Source: JBKJVQ01 sp046717125
GTDB lineage: Bacteria; Pseudomonadota; Alphaproteobacteria; Rhizobiales; Methyloligellaceae
Assembly (NCBI GenBank): GCA_046717125.1
Contig: JBKJVQ010000137.1
Location: forward strand, 1-32,839
Length of the DNA: 32,839 nucleotides
Direction: 5' to 3'
Shown: positions 5,863 to 13,139 of the stretch, piece after piece
Layout: each line of letters opens with the position of its first letter
Position numbering within the stretch: the first letter of the stretch is position 1
The notes under the pieces: generated by a model
The model's database searches: none
What the model saw: the letters and a program-made list of their open reading frames with translations, nothing else
What the model was told of the DNA's origin: nothing
Position numbers and translations under genes: made by a program

Positions 5863-7677
5863 ATGACGCAGGGCGCAACGCCACTTTCCCATATCCGCAA
5901 CTTTTCCATCATCGCCCATATCGACCACGGCAAGTCGACGCTGGCGGATCGCCTCATCCAGTTGTGCGGCGGCCTAACGATCAGGGAGATGAAGGAGCAG
6001 GTGCTCGATTCCATGGACATCGAGCGCGAGCGCGGAATCACGATCAAGGCGCAGACAGTGCGGCTCGATTACCGCGCGGCGGACGGCCAGCTCTATGAGC
6101 TGAATCTGATCGACACGCCCGGGCACGTCGATTTCGCCTATGAGGTGAACCGGAGCCTTGCTGCGTGCGAGGGGTCCCTGCTCGTGGTCGATGCGACGCA
6201 AGGGGTGGAGGCGCAGACGCTCGCCAATGTCTATCAGGCGCTCGACAACAATCACGAAGTCGTGCCGGTCCTGAACAAGATCGATCTGCCCGCAGCCGAA
6301 CCGGCCCAGGTGAAACAGCAGATTGAAGACGTGATCGGGCTCGACGCCTCCAACGCGGTCGAGATTTCCGCCAAGACGGGGCTCGGCGTCGACGAGGTGC
6401 TGGAGGCGATTGTTACCCGCCTGCCCGCGCCCAAGGGGGACGGCTCAGCGCCGCTGAAGGCGCTGCTGGTCGACTCATGGTACGACCCCTATCTCGGCGT
6501 GGTCGTCCTGGTACGGATCGTCGACGGCGTTCTGAGGCGCGGCATGCGCGTCAAGCTTATGTCGACCGACACGACGCATCTTGTCGACCGCGTCGGCATC
6601 TTCCGGCCGAAGCAGGAAATGCGCGAATCGCTCGGCGCCGGCGAGATCGGCTTCTTCACCGCTGCCATCAAACAGGTGGCCGATACGCGCGTCGGCGATA
6701 CGGTGATCGACGAGAAGCGCCCCGCGCTCGCGGCGCTGGGCGGTTTCAAGCCGGCGCAGCAGGTCGTGTTCTGCGGCCTGTTCCCGGTCGATGCCTCGGA
6801 TTTCGAGGATTTCCGCGAGGCCATGGGCAAGCTGCGCCTGAACGACGCGAGCTTCTCTTATGAGATGGAAACCTCGGCGGCGCTCGGCTTCGGCTTCCGC
6901 TGCGGCTTCCTCGGCCTCTTGCACCTCGAAATCATCCGTGAGCGGCTTGTGCGCGAGTTCAATCTCGACCTGATCGCGACCGCGCCGTCCGTGATCTACC
7001 GCATCCATTTGACCGACGGCGCGATGCTCGAGCTGCACAATCCGGCCGACATGCCCGACCCGCAGAAGATCGACAGGATCGAGGAGCCGTGGATCGAGGC
7101 GTCCATTCTCGTGCCGGACGACTATCTCGGTGCGGTGCTGAAACTGTGCGAGGACCGGCGCGGGCGGCAGATCAATCTGACCTATGCGGGCAGCCGCGCC
7201 ATGGTCGTCTACAACCTGCCGCTTAACGAGGTCGTATTCGACTTCTACGACCGGCTAAAGTCGGTTACGCGCGGTTACGCGTCGTTCGACTATCACATCA
7301 CCGGCTACGAGGAGGGCGATCTCGTCAAGATGAGCGTGCTCGTCAACGAGGAGCCGGTCGATGCGCTCTCGATCATCGTCCACCGCGCGCGCGCCGAAGC
7401 GCGCGGCCGCGGCATGGTCGAGAAGCTGAAGGACCTTATTCCGCGCCATTTGTTCAAGATCCCGATCCAGGCCGCGATCGGCGGCAAGGTGATCGCGCGC
7501 GAGACCATCTCGGCCATGCGCAAGGACGTGACCGCCAAATGCTATGGCGGCGACATCACCCGCAAACGCAAGCTGCTCGACAAGCAAAAGGCGGGCAAGA
7601 AGAAGATGCGCTCGTTCGGGCGCGTCGACATCCCGCAGGATGCCTTCATCGCCGCGCTGAAGATGGACGCGGATTGA
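5863..7677 (+). CDS. lepA: Elongation factor 4 (ribosome back-translocase LepA)
   Basis: A 604-residue GTPase, close to the ~600 usual for the family. It binds the ribosome and acts on stalled or mis-translocated complexes, and influences initiation. G motifs are AHIDHGKST (18-26), DTPGH (84-88) and NKID (138-141). The diagnostic LepA C-terminal region is present: GFRCGFLGLLHLEI in domain III/V and, near the end, KAKCYGGDITRKRKLLDKQK-type sequence (here AKCYGGDITRKRKLL then KKKMRSFG), which separates it from EF-G. ATG 5863 puts MTQGATPLSHIRNFSIIAHI in the expected register. It appears monocistronic: terminators lie before it, and only a weak hairpin (7677-7698) follows. Confidence 0.97.
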   Translation: MTQGATPLSHIRNFSIIAHIDHGKSTLADRLIQLCGGLTIREMKEQVLDSMDIERERGITIKAQTVRLDYRAADGQLYELNLIDTPGHVDFAYEVNRSLAACEGSLLVVDATQGVEAQTLANVYQALDNNHEVVPVLNKIDLPAAEPAQVKQQIEDVIGLDASNAVEISAKTGLGVDEVLEAIVTRLPAPKGDGSAPLKALLVDSWYDPYLGVVVLVRIVDGVLRRGMRVKLMSTDTTHLVDRVGIFRPKQEMRESLGAGEIGFFTAAIKQVADTRVGDTVIDEKRPALAALGGFKPAQQVVFCGLFPVDASDFEDFREAMGKLRLNDASFSYEMETSAALGFGFRCGFLGLLHLEIIRERLVREFNLDLIATAPSVIYRIHLTDGAMLELHNPADMPDPQKIDRIEEPWIEASILVPDDYLGAVLKLCEDRRGRQINLTYAGSRAMVVYNLPLNEVVFDFYDRLKSVTRGYASFDYHITGYEEGDLVKMSVLVNEEPVDALSIIVHRARAEARGRGMVEKLKDLIPRHLFKIPIQAAIGGKVIARETISAMRKDVTAKCYGGDITRKRKLLDKQKAGKKKMRSFGRVDIPQDAFIAALKMDAD

Positions 7678-7760
7678 ACCTGGCTACTTAGCCAAGTTCT
7701 GCCGTTTTCATGCGGAGGGCATGGCTGCCCTTACCTCGGTGCGGGGTACGGAGCTTCGGC

Positions 7761-8015
7761 GTGAAGACTCTTGTCCTGACTGTTCATGCGAGGCTCAGGC
7801 TCAGCGAGCGCGAAATCGATTTGGCGTGGGTAGAAGCGGCGGCGCGCCATCCGCAATGGACTGAGTCCGAGCCGCGATATACGGGGGCGGAACGGCGTTA
7901 TCGCCCGGTCCCCGGGTTCGGTGGTCGCGTCTTGAGAGTGGTTTGCGTCGAGACCGACGCCGAGATCCGAGTTATAACAGCGACGTTCGATAGACGCGCG
8001 AGGCGTAAGCCATGA
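7761..8015 (+). CDS. DUF4258-type small protein, candidate toxin-like partner
   Basis: An 84-residue protein. GTG 7761 is preferred, with CGGAG 7 nt upstream and the N-terminus VKTLVLTVHARLRLSERE fitting the family start; an ATG at 7710 would add 17 residues that look unrelated. DUF4258 marks are the early His-Ala-x2-Arg-(x)5-Glu pattern (HARLRLSEREID), the middle RRYRPVPGFGGRVLRVV strand and the final strand EIRVITATFDRRAR. Proteins with this domain often sit beside DUF2283 proteins, as here, and their compact alpha/beta layout recalls RelE/HicA-type toxins, but no activity is established that I can cite. It overlaps the next gene by 4 nt (ATGA). Confidence 0.72.
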   Translation: MKTLVLTVHARLRLSEREIDLAWVEAAARHPQWTESEPRYTGAERRYRPVPGFGGRVLRVVCVETDAEIRVITATFDRRARRKP

Positions 8016-8233
8016 TCGAAATGACCTATGATCCGGAAGCGGACGCTGCCTACATTTATCTTGGCCGGGGCGAGGTTGCCAGGACGGAAGAAGCGGGACC
8101 GTTCAGCTACGATGTGGATGCGAAGGGCCGAATCATAGGCGTTGAAATCCTGGCCGCCAGCAAGGTGCTTGCACCCGGTGATTGGCGAAAAGCAAGGTTG
8201 CCTAAAACAACGAGCGCGGATGCGGCCGAGTGA
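8012..8233 (+). CDS. DUF2283 small protein, candidate antitoxin-like partner
   Basis: A 73-residue protein. It fits the DUF2283 pattern closely: MIEMTYDPEADAAYIYLGRG at the start, a middle Asp-x-Asp strand (SYDVDAKGRIIGVEILAAS), then a short variable tail. Its start overlaps the stop of the DUF4258 gene (ATGA, 8012-8015), so the two are translationally coupled. The function of DUF2283 is unknown; pairing with a DUF4258 gene suggests a two-component complex. It is followed by 147 bp before the chvG-like gene, with a TATAAT element there, so this pair is probably not co-transcribed with chvG by necessity. Confidence 0.78.
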   Translation: MIEMTYDPEADAAYIYLGRGEVARTEEAGPFSYDVDAKGRIIGVEILAASKVLAPGDWRKARLPKTTSADAAE

Positions 8234-8308
8234 CGGCAGCATCCGCTTAAAAAAACCTTCAAACCAAGGTCGCCTGACGCCCTTCGGCCTAAGCGTTGCA
8301 GCCCCAAT

Positions 8309-8339
8309 TCGGCCTTTTCCATACGGCCGATGCTATAAT
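8309..8339 (+). promoter_or_regulatory. Possible promoter and small inverted repeat upstream of the chvG-like gene
   Basis: A perfect TATAAT stands at 8334-8339, 42 bp before ATG 8381. No good -35 box is found at normal spacing. Immediately upstream TCGGCC (8309-8314) and GGCCGA (8325-8330) form an inverted repeat across the -35 area, which could be an activator or repressor site. Confidence 0.35.
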
Positions 8340-8380
8340 GTCCCCTGCGGTTGAAGAACGGGGAGCCTCGGAATCCTCAA

Positions 8381-10174
8381 ATGACAGTGGAGATGGACCG
8401 GTCCTGGGAGCGGGTAGCGGCCGGCGCGAGGATCGCGCGCAAGCCCTTCATGCGGCTGTTGCGCATCGCAGACCGCATCACCGGTTATTACCGTTTCACG
8501 AGCCTCACTCGCCGCATCGTCGTGCTCAACACGATCGGCCTCGTGATCCTCGTCACGGGCATTCTCTATCTCAACCAGTTCCGTGCCGGGCTGATCGACG
8601 CCAAGGTCGAGAGTCTCCTGACCCAAGGCGAAATTATCGCGGGCGCAATCGCGGCGCAGGCCGGTCTCGATACGGATCGGGTGGCCATGGACGCCGAGAA
8701 GCTGCTCGAATCCGATGCGGCGAGCCGGGACAGTTTCGGCGCAAGCGATGTCGCGCCGCTCGAATTTTCGATCAATCCGGAACAGGCCGCGCCGATCCTG
8801 CGCCGGCTCGTCAAGCCGACCGGCACGCGCGCCCGGATTTACGACCGGAATGGTTCGCTCGTGCTCGATTCCGAGACGCTTTATACGCGCGGCCAGATCC
8901 TTTCCTACGATCTCGACTCGCCCGAGCAGAAGCCAAACGCATTCGAACGCATCTGGGGCGATGTCCGCATGTGGCTGCGGCGCCAGGATCTCCCGGTCTA
9001 CAAGGAGATCGGTGCGGAAAACGGCAAGGCCTATCCGGAAGTCGGCGTCGCGCTGAACGGCCAGCCGATGCAGCTCGTCAGGGTCAACGAGAAAGGCGAG
9101 CTGATCGTCTCGGTCGCGGTGCCAATCCAGCGCATGCGGGCCGTGCTTGGCGTCATGCTGCTGTCGACTCAAGGGGGCGACATCGACGACATCGTCGCGG
9201 CCGAACGCTGGGGCATCGTGCGCGTGTCGTCCGTCGCCATCGGCGTGACGCTGCTGCTCTCGCTCCTGCTGGCGCAGACGATCGCGGGTCCCATGCGCCG
9301 CCTCTCGGCCGCGGCCGACAATGTGCGCCGCAGCGTCAAGGGGCGGCAGGAGATCCCAGACTATACCGACCGTTCCGACGAGATTGGCCATCTGTCCGGC
9401 GCGCTGCGCGACATGACGAACGCACTTTACCGCCGCATGGACGCAATCGAGAGTTTTGCCGCCGACGTCGCGCACGAGATCAAGAACCCGCTGACGTCGC
9501 TGAGAAGCGCGGTGGAAACATTGCCGCTGGCGAAGGATGACGAGACGCGGACACGCCTGCTCGAAATCATCCAGCACGACGTGCGGCGCCTCGACCGCCT
9601 GATCAGCGATATTTCGGATGCATCGCGCCTCGACGCAGAGCTCGCGCGCGACGATACCCGCCCCGTCGATATGGTCGATCTCGTGATCAACACGGTCGCG
9701 ATCTTCAACGACATCCATCGTGAAGACACACCGGAAGTCGAACTGGTCATCGCGCCGTACCAGAATCGGGAGTCGATGCGCGTCGTCGGCCATGACAGCC
9801 GGCTGGGGCAGATCGTGGTCAACCTGCTCGACAACGCGATTTCCTTCTCTCCGAAAGAAGGGCGGGTGAAGGTCGGCCTGCAGCGTCTCGGCAAGGAGAT
9901 CGAGGTGACGATCGACGATGAGGGCCCGGGCATTGCGCCCGACAATCTCGAACGCATCTTCGAGCGCTTCTATACCGATCGTCCGGGCGAAGAAGCTTTT
10001 GGGCAGAACTCCGGCCTCGGCCTCAACATCTCGCGCCAGATCGTCGTTGCCCATGGCGGGAAAATCTGGGCCGAGAACAGGAATGCCGGCCCAACGGGGC
10101 GGCGCGTGCCGGTGGCGGGGTCGCGGTCCGGCATCGCCGGCGCGCGGCTCGTCATCCGGTTGCCGGCCGCGTGA
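8381..10174 (+). CDS. chvG: ChvG/ExoS-type membrane sensor histidine kinase
   Basis: A 597-residue inner-membrane kinase. TM1 lies near residues 45-65 (IVVLNTIGLVILVTGILYL) and TM2 near 285-305 (GVTLLLSLLLAQTIAG), enclosing a large periplasmic sensor domain of the ChvG type (FRAGLIDAKVESLLTQGEII; ARIYDRNGSLVLDS). A HAMP segment follows, then the H box FAADVAHEIKNPLTSLRSAV with His365, and an ATPase domain with NLLDNAISFSP, DDEGPGIAP and SGLGLNISRQI. ChvG responds to acid and envelope signals through the regulator ChvI, and in many Hyphomicrobiales is kept inactive by an exported inhibitor. ATG 8381 is used; in-frame TTG 8351 and ATG 8393 are alternatives. It overlaps hprK by 4 nt. The expected chvI gene is absent upstream. 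Confidence 0.9.
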   Translation: MTVEMDRSWERVAAGARIARKPFMRLLRIADRITGYYRFTSLTRRIVVLNTIGLVILVTGILYLNQFRAGLIDAKVESLLTQGEIIAGAIAAQAGLDTDRVAMDAEKLLESDAASRDSFGASDVAPLEFSINPEQAAPILRRLVKPTGTRARIYDRNGSLVLDSETLYTRGQILSYDLDSPEQKPNAFERIWGDVRMWLRRQDLPVYKEIGAENGKAYPEVGVALNGQPMQLVRVNEKGELIVSVAVPIQRMRAVLGVMLLSTQGGDIDDIVAAERWGIVRVSSVAIGVTLLLSLLLAQTIAGPMRRLSAAADNVRRSVKGRQEIPDYTDRSDEIGHLSGALRDMTNALYRRMDAIESFAADVAHEIKNPLTSLRSAVETLPLAKDDETRTRLLEIIQHDVRRLDRLISDISDASRLDAELARDDTRPVDMVDLVINTVAIFNDIHREDTPEVELVIAPYQNRESMRVVGHDSRLGQIVVNLLDNAISFSPKEGRVKVGLQRLGKEIEVTIDDEGPGIAPDNLERIFERFYTDRPGEEAFGQNSGLGLNISRQIVVAHGGKIWAENRNAGPTGRRVPVAGSRSGIAGARLVIRLPAA

Positions 10175-10671
10175 CGGAAGAGTCCGCAGCGACGCGGCCT
10201 GTCCAATCGCACGAAACCCTCGTTCACGGCGCTTGCGTCGCGCGCGACGGGCAGGCGGTGCTGCTGCGCGGACCTTCCGGCGCGGGCAAGTCGGACCTTG
10301 CCCTCAGGTTCAGCCGCCACGACCCGCGCAACGTCCTCGTCGCTGACGATCAGGTCCTTCTCGATGCGCGGGCCAAGACCGTCTGGGCGCGGCCGCATCC
10401 CGCATTGGCGGGCCTGATCGAGGTGCGGGGCATCGGCATCGTTAGGGTCACGTTCCTGCCACGGGCCGAATTGCGGCTCATCGTCGATCTGACCTCGCAT
10501 GAAGAAATCGATCGCTTGCCCCCCGACCCGCCGGCGAGCATCACGATTGGCGCCGCCACCCTGCCGATGCTCCGGCTTGCCCCCTTCGAGAACTCCGCGC
10601 CGCTTAAGCTCGCACTGGCGATCGAATGGGCAATCGGGCTTGCGTCCCGTTCCGAGCATCGACAAAGATAG
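10171..10671 (+). CDS. hprK: Short HPr kinase/phosphorylase
   Basis: A 166-residue protein with GTG start overlapping the chvG stop (GTGA). The Walker A motif GPSGAGKS is at 34-41, and the HprK signature is seen in HPALAGLIEVRGIGIVRV. It corresponds to the catalytic C-terminal domain only; the N-terminal domain of the ~310-residue Gram-positive enzymes is missing, as is usual in Alphaproteobacteria. The enzyme phosphorylates and dephosphorylates a Ser of HPr, setting the PTS regulatory state. Its substrate HPr is encoded two genes downstream with a conserved Ser. Placement after chvG agrees with the known chvG-hprK linkage in this order. Confidence 0.92.
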   Translation: MTEESAATRPVQSHETLVHGACVARDGQAVLLRGPSGAGKSDLALRFSRHDPRNVLVADDQVLLDARAKTVWARPHPALAGLIEVRGIGIVRVTFLPRAELRLIVDLTSHEEIDRLPPDPPASITIGAATLPMLRLAPFENSAPLKLALAIEWAIGLASRSEHRQR

Positions 10672-10724
10672 CGCCGCAGCGGCCCGGGGCGCCGTCGAGA
10701 CATTGCGGGGGCGAGCAGGGCCGC

Positions 10725-11126
10725 ATGATCGGCATGATTATCGTTGCGCATGGTGCACTGGCGGGTGAATTCCGCGCGGCGCTCGAACATGTCGTCGGCC
10801 CTCAGCCCCAGCTCGAATCGATCGCGATCGGGCCCGAGGACGACATGGAGCGGCGTCGCCGCGATATTCTCGAAGCGCTGGGCCGGGTCGATTCCGGCGA
10901 CGGCGTTATCGTCCTCACCGACATGTTTGGCGGCACGCCATCCAATCTGGCTCTGTCCGTGATGGAGCGGCCGAAGGTCGAAGTGATCGCCGGCATCAAC
11001 CTGCCGATGCTGATCAAGCTCGCCTCGGTGCGCAATGCCGGCGATATCGGGGAGGCGACAGTTCAGGCGCAGGAGGCAGGGCGCAAATATATCAGCGTCG
11101 CCAGCCAGATCCTTGCCGCGCGATGA
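10725..11126 (+). CDS. PTS EIIA component, mannose family (regulatory)
   Basis: A 133-residue cytoplasmic domain protein. ATG 10725 gives the N-terminus MIGMIIVAHGALAGEF, placing the phosphorylatable His at residue 9; a further upstream in-frame start would add 33 unconserved residues. Other marks of the EIIA-Man fold are GVIVLTDMFGGTPSNLALS and VIAGINLPMLIKLASVR. No EIIB or EIIC permease gene is nearby, so it probably acts in signalling: it accepts phosphate from HPr and reports carbon or energy state. It sits 53 bp after hprK and overlaps the HPr gene by 4 nt. Such genes are often annotated manX or ptsL in this order; I leave the symbol open. Confidence 0.92.
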   Translation: MIGMIIVAHGALAGEFRAALEHVVGPQPQLESIAIGPEDDMERRRRDILEALGRVDSGDGVIVLTDMFGGTPSNLALSVMERPKVEVIAGINLPMLIKLASVRNAGDIGEATVQAQEAGRKYISVASQILAAR

Positions 11127-11455
11127 ACGCTTCCGTGACAGCTCCCGACATGAACAAGGACGGCGAAAACGGCGAAAACAGCGGCCTTTGCTTTGCCGAG
11201 GTGGTGATCCCGAACCGCAAGGGGCTGCATGCGCGCGCGTCGGCCCAGTTTGTGAAGACGGCGTCGAAATTCGCCGCCGACATCAAGGTGACCCGGGACG
11301 GCCAAACCGTCGGCGGCGATTCCATCATGGGGCTGATGATGCTGGGCGCGAGCCAGGGGCAGTCGATCCTGATCGAGTCCGACGGCCAGAACTCCGGCGT
11401 CGCGCTGGAGGCGCTGATTGCTCTGGTTGAATCGGGATTCGGCGAGGAAGACTGA
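11123..11455 (+). CDS. ptsH: Phosphocarrier protein HPr
   Basis: A 110-residue protein. It carries the HPr His motif NRKGLHARASAQF with His36, and the regulatory Ser site GDSIMGLMMLGAS with Ser66, the target of HprK. HPr is normally ~85-90 residues; here a ~25-residue hydrophilic N-terminal tail (with NKDGENGENSG) precedes the domain. Either this tail is real or translation starts at the in-frame ATG 11153; the 4-nt overlap ATGA with the EIIA gene favours 11123. It passes phosphate from EI (not in the window) to EIIA. It is the last gene of the chvG-hprK-EIIA-HPr unit, and an AT-rich promoter for ahcY follows. Confidence 0.95.
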   Translation: MNASVTAPDMNKDGENGENSGLCFAEVVIPNRKGLHARASAQFVKTASKFAADIKVTRDGQTVGGDSIMGLMMLGASQGQSILIESDGQNSGVALEALIALVESGFGEED

Positions 11456-11459
11456 CCGC

Positions 11460-11488
11460 TTGACTATGATATAAACAAATCTTTATAT
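11460..11488 (+). promoter_or_regulatory. Sigma-70-type promoter of ahcY
   Basis: TTGACT (11460-11465), a 17-nt spacer and TTATAT (11483-11488) give a good housekeeping promoter, 68 bp before ATG 11557. The segment is strikingly AT-rich against a GC-rich genome. Confidence 0.65.
11469..11488. promoter_or_regulatory. Inverted-repeat operator overlapping the ahcY promoter
   Basis: ATATAAA (11469-11475), 6 nt, TTTATAT (11482-11488): a perfect 7-bp inverted repeat covering most of the spacer and the -10 box. A second nested repeat joins ATAAACA (11471-11477) and TGTTTAT (11488-11494). This placement suits a repressor. The ArsR-family regulator SahR, which controls S-adenosylhomocysteine recycling genes in several proteobacteria, is a candidate, but I cannot check its consensus. 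Confidence 0.5.
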
Positions 11489-11556
11489 GTTTATTGCATT
11501 AAGCCCAGCCCTCAGCTATGACGAAGTAACATCCATGAACCGAACGGACAGGCACC

Positions 11557-12972
11557 ATGCAGCGTCACGTCGAAGGTAACGATTACATCGTCAGGGATAT
11601 CGGGCTGGCCGGTTGGGGCCGGAAGGAAATCGCCATCGCCGAAACTGAGATGCCGGGCCTGATGGCGGTGCGCGAGGAATATGGGGCCTCGCAGCCGCTC
11701 AAGGGCGCGCGTATCGCCGGCTCGCTGCATATGACCATCCAGACCGCCGTCCTGATCGAGACGCTGAAAGCGCTCGGCGCGGATATCCGCTGGGTCTCCT
11801 GCAACATCTATTCGACGCAGGACCACGCCGCCGCCGCCATTGCCGCCGCCGGTGTCCCGGTGTTCGCCATCAAGGGTGAATCGCTCACCGACTACTGGGA
11901 CTACACGCGGCGGCTGTTCGAGTGGGCGGACGGCGGCATGCCGAACATGATCCTCGACGACGGCGGCGACGCGACCCTGTTCGTGCATTTGGGCGTGCGC
12001 GCCGAAGGCGGCGACACGGCATTCCTCGACCAGCCGGGATCGGAGGAGGAGGAAATCCTCTTCGCGCTGATCCGGACGACGCTTTCCGAGAAGCCGTCAG
12101 GGTGGTTCGGCGAGGTGGCGAAGTCGATCAAGGGCGTCTCAGAGGAGACGACGACCGGCGTTCACCGGCTCTACATCATGCAGAAGGAGGGCAAGCTGCT
12201 CTTCCCGGCGATCAACGTCAACGACGCCGTCACCAAATCGAAATTCGACAATCTCTATGGCTGCCGCGAGTCGCTCGTCGACGGCATCCGCCGCGGCACC
12301 GATGTGATGATGGCGGGCAAGGTGGCGATGGTCGCGGGCTTCGGCGATGTCGGCAAGGGCTCGGCCGCGAGCTTGCGCAACGCGGGCTGCCGCGTGATGG
12401 TGTCCGAGGTCGATCCGATCTGCGCGTTGCAGGCGGCGATGGAGGGCTACGAAGTCACGACCATGGACGATGCGGCCCCCCGCGCCGACATTTTCGTCAC
12501 CGCCACGGGCAACAAGGACGTCATCACGCTCGACCATATGCGGGCCATGAAGGACCGGGCGATCGTCGCCAATATCGGCCATTTCGATAACGAGATTCAG
12601 GTGGCCGGCCTCAAGAACATGAAGTGGGACAACATCAAGCCGCAGGTCGACGAGATCGAGTTCCCGGACGGCCACCGGATTATTCTTCTGTCGGAAGGGC
12701 GGCTTGTGAATCTCGGCAACGCGATGGGCCATCCCTCCTTCGTCATGTCCGCGTCCTTCACCAATCAGACGCTCGCCCAGATCGAGCTGTTCGGCAACCA
12801 GGGGGCGTACGAGAACAAGGTCTATACGCTGCCGAAGCATCTCGACGAAAAGGTCGCGCGGCTGCATCTCGGCAAGATCGGCGTCAAGCTCACCGAGCTG
12901 CGCGATGATCAGGCGGCCTATATCGGCGTCGCCAAGGAGGGTCCCTATAAGCCGGACCATTATCGGTACTGA
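11557..12972 (+). CDS. ahcY: Adenosylhomocysteinase (SAH hydrolase)
   Basis: A 471-residue cytoplasmic enzyme that splits S-adenosylhomocysteine into adenosine and homocysteine, keeping methyltransferases free of product inhibition and feeding methionine synthesis. Family marks are GARIAGSLHMTIQTAVLIET near residue 50, SCNIYSTQDHAAAAIA, the NAD-binding loop GFGDVGKGSA near residue 260, and the C-terminus ending KPDHYRY. Its length fits the bacterial form with the ~40-residue insertion. It has its own promoter and operator (11460-11488) and is followed by a 167-bp gap before divL. Linkage with the PTS genes upstream and divL downstream is common in Hyphomicrobiales. Confidence 0.98.
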   Translation: MQRHVEGNDYIVRDIGLAGWGRKEIAIAETEMPGLMAVREEYGASQPLKGARIAGSLHMTIQTAVLIETLKALGADIRWVSCNIYSTQDHAAAAIAAAGVPVFAIKGESLTDYWDYTRRLFEWADGGMPNMILDDGGDATLFVHLGVRAEGGDTAFLDQPGSEEEEILFALIRTTLSEKPSGWFGEVAKSIKGVSEETTTGVHRLYIMQKEGKLLFPAINVNDAVTKSKFDNLYGCRESLVDGIRRGTDVMMAGKVAMVAGFGDVGKGSAASLRNAGCRVMVSEVDPICALQAAMEGYEVTTMDDAAPRADIFVTATGNKDVITLDHMRAMKDRAIVANIGHFDNEIQVAGLKNMKWDNIKPQVDEIEFPDGHRIILLSEGRLVNLGNAMGHPSFVMSASFTNQTLAQIELFGNQGAYENKVYTLPKHLDEKVARLHLGKIGVKLTELRDDQAAYIGVAKEGPYKPDHYRY

Positions 12973-13096
12973 CCACCCGCGCCTCACGCCTTGCCATCCC
13001 GTCGTGCAACGTGTTCCCATGGGGGCGCGTTCAGGGCTGATTCGTAATGGCCCCAGGCATCGCTCGCCCACGACCTGATGGCGGCGACGCACGCGC

Positions 13097-13108
13097 GTCA
13101 CGCGTGAC
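13097..13108. promoter_or_regulatory. 12-bp perfect palindrome in the divL upstream region
   Basis: GTCACGCGTGAC is fully self-complementary and lies 31 bp before ATG 13140. It could be an operator, but 12-bp GC-rich palindromes also arise by chance. The rest of the 167-bp ahcY-divL gap shows no convincing promoter or terminator. Confidence 0.25.
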
Positions 13109-13139
13109 TTAAGTTGAAACGCAATTCGTGGAGAACGCG

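Noticed and set aside
7677..7698. Hairpin after lepA as terminator
   Set aside because: The 9-bp stem has a mismatch and no T run follows directly, so it is too weak to list as a feature.
8333..10054. Long reverse-strand open frame (573 codons) opposite chvG
   Set aside because: It mirrors the third-position GC of chvG, has no recognisable domain, and chvG itself is a clear kinase over the same bases.
11456..11556. SAH or SAM riboswitch upstream of ahcY
   Set aside because: The leader after the predicted start site is only about 60 nt and shows no extended helices or conserved riboswitch core; a protein operator explains the palindrome better.
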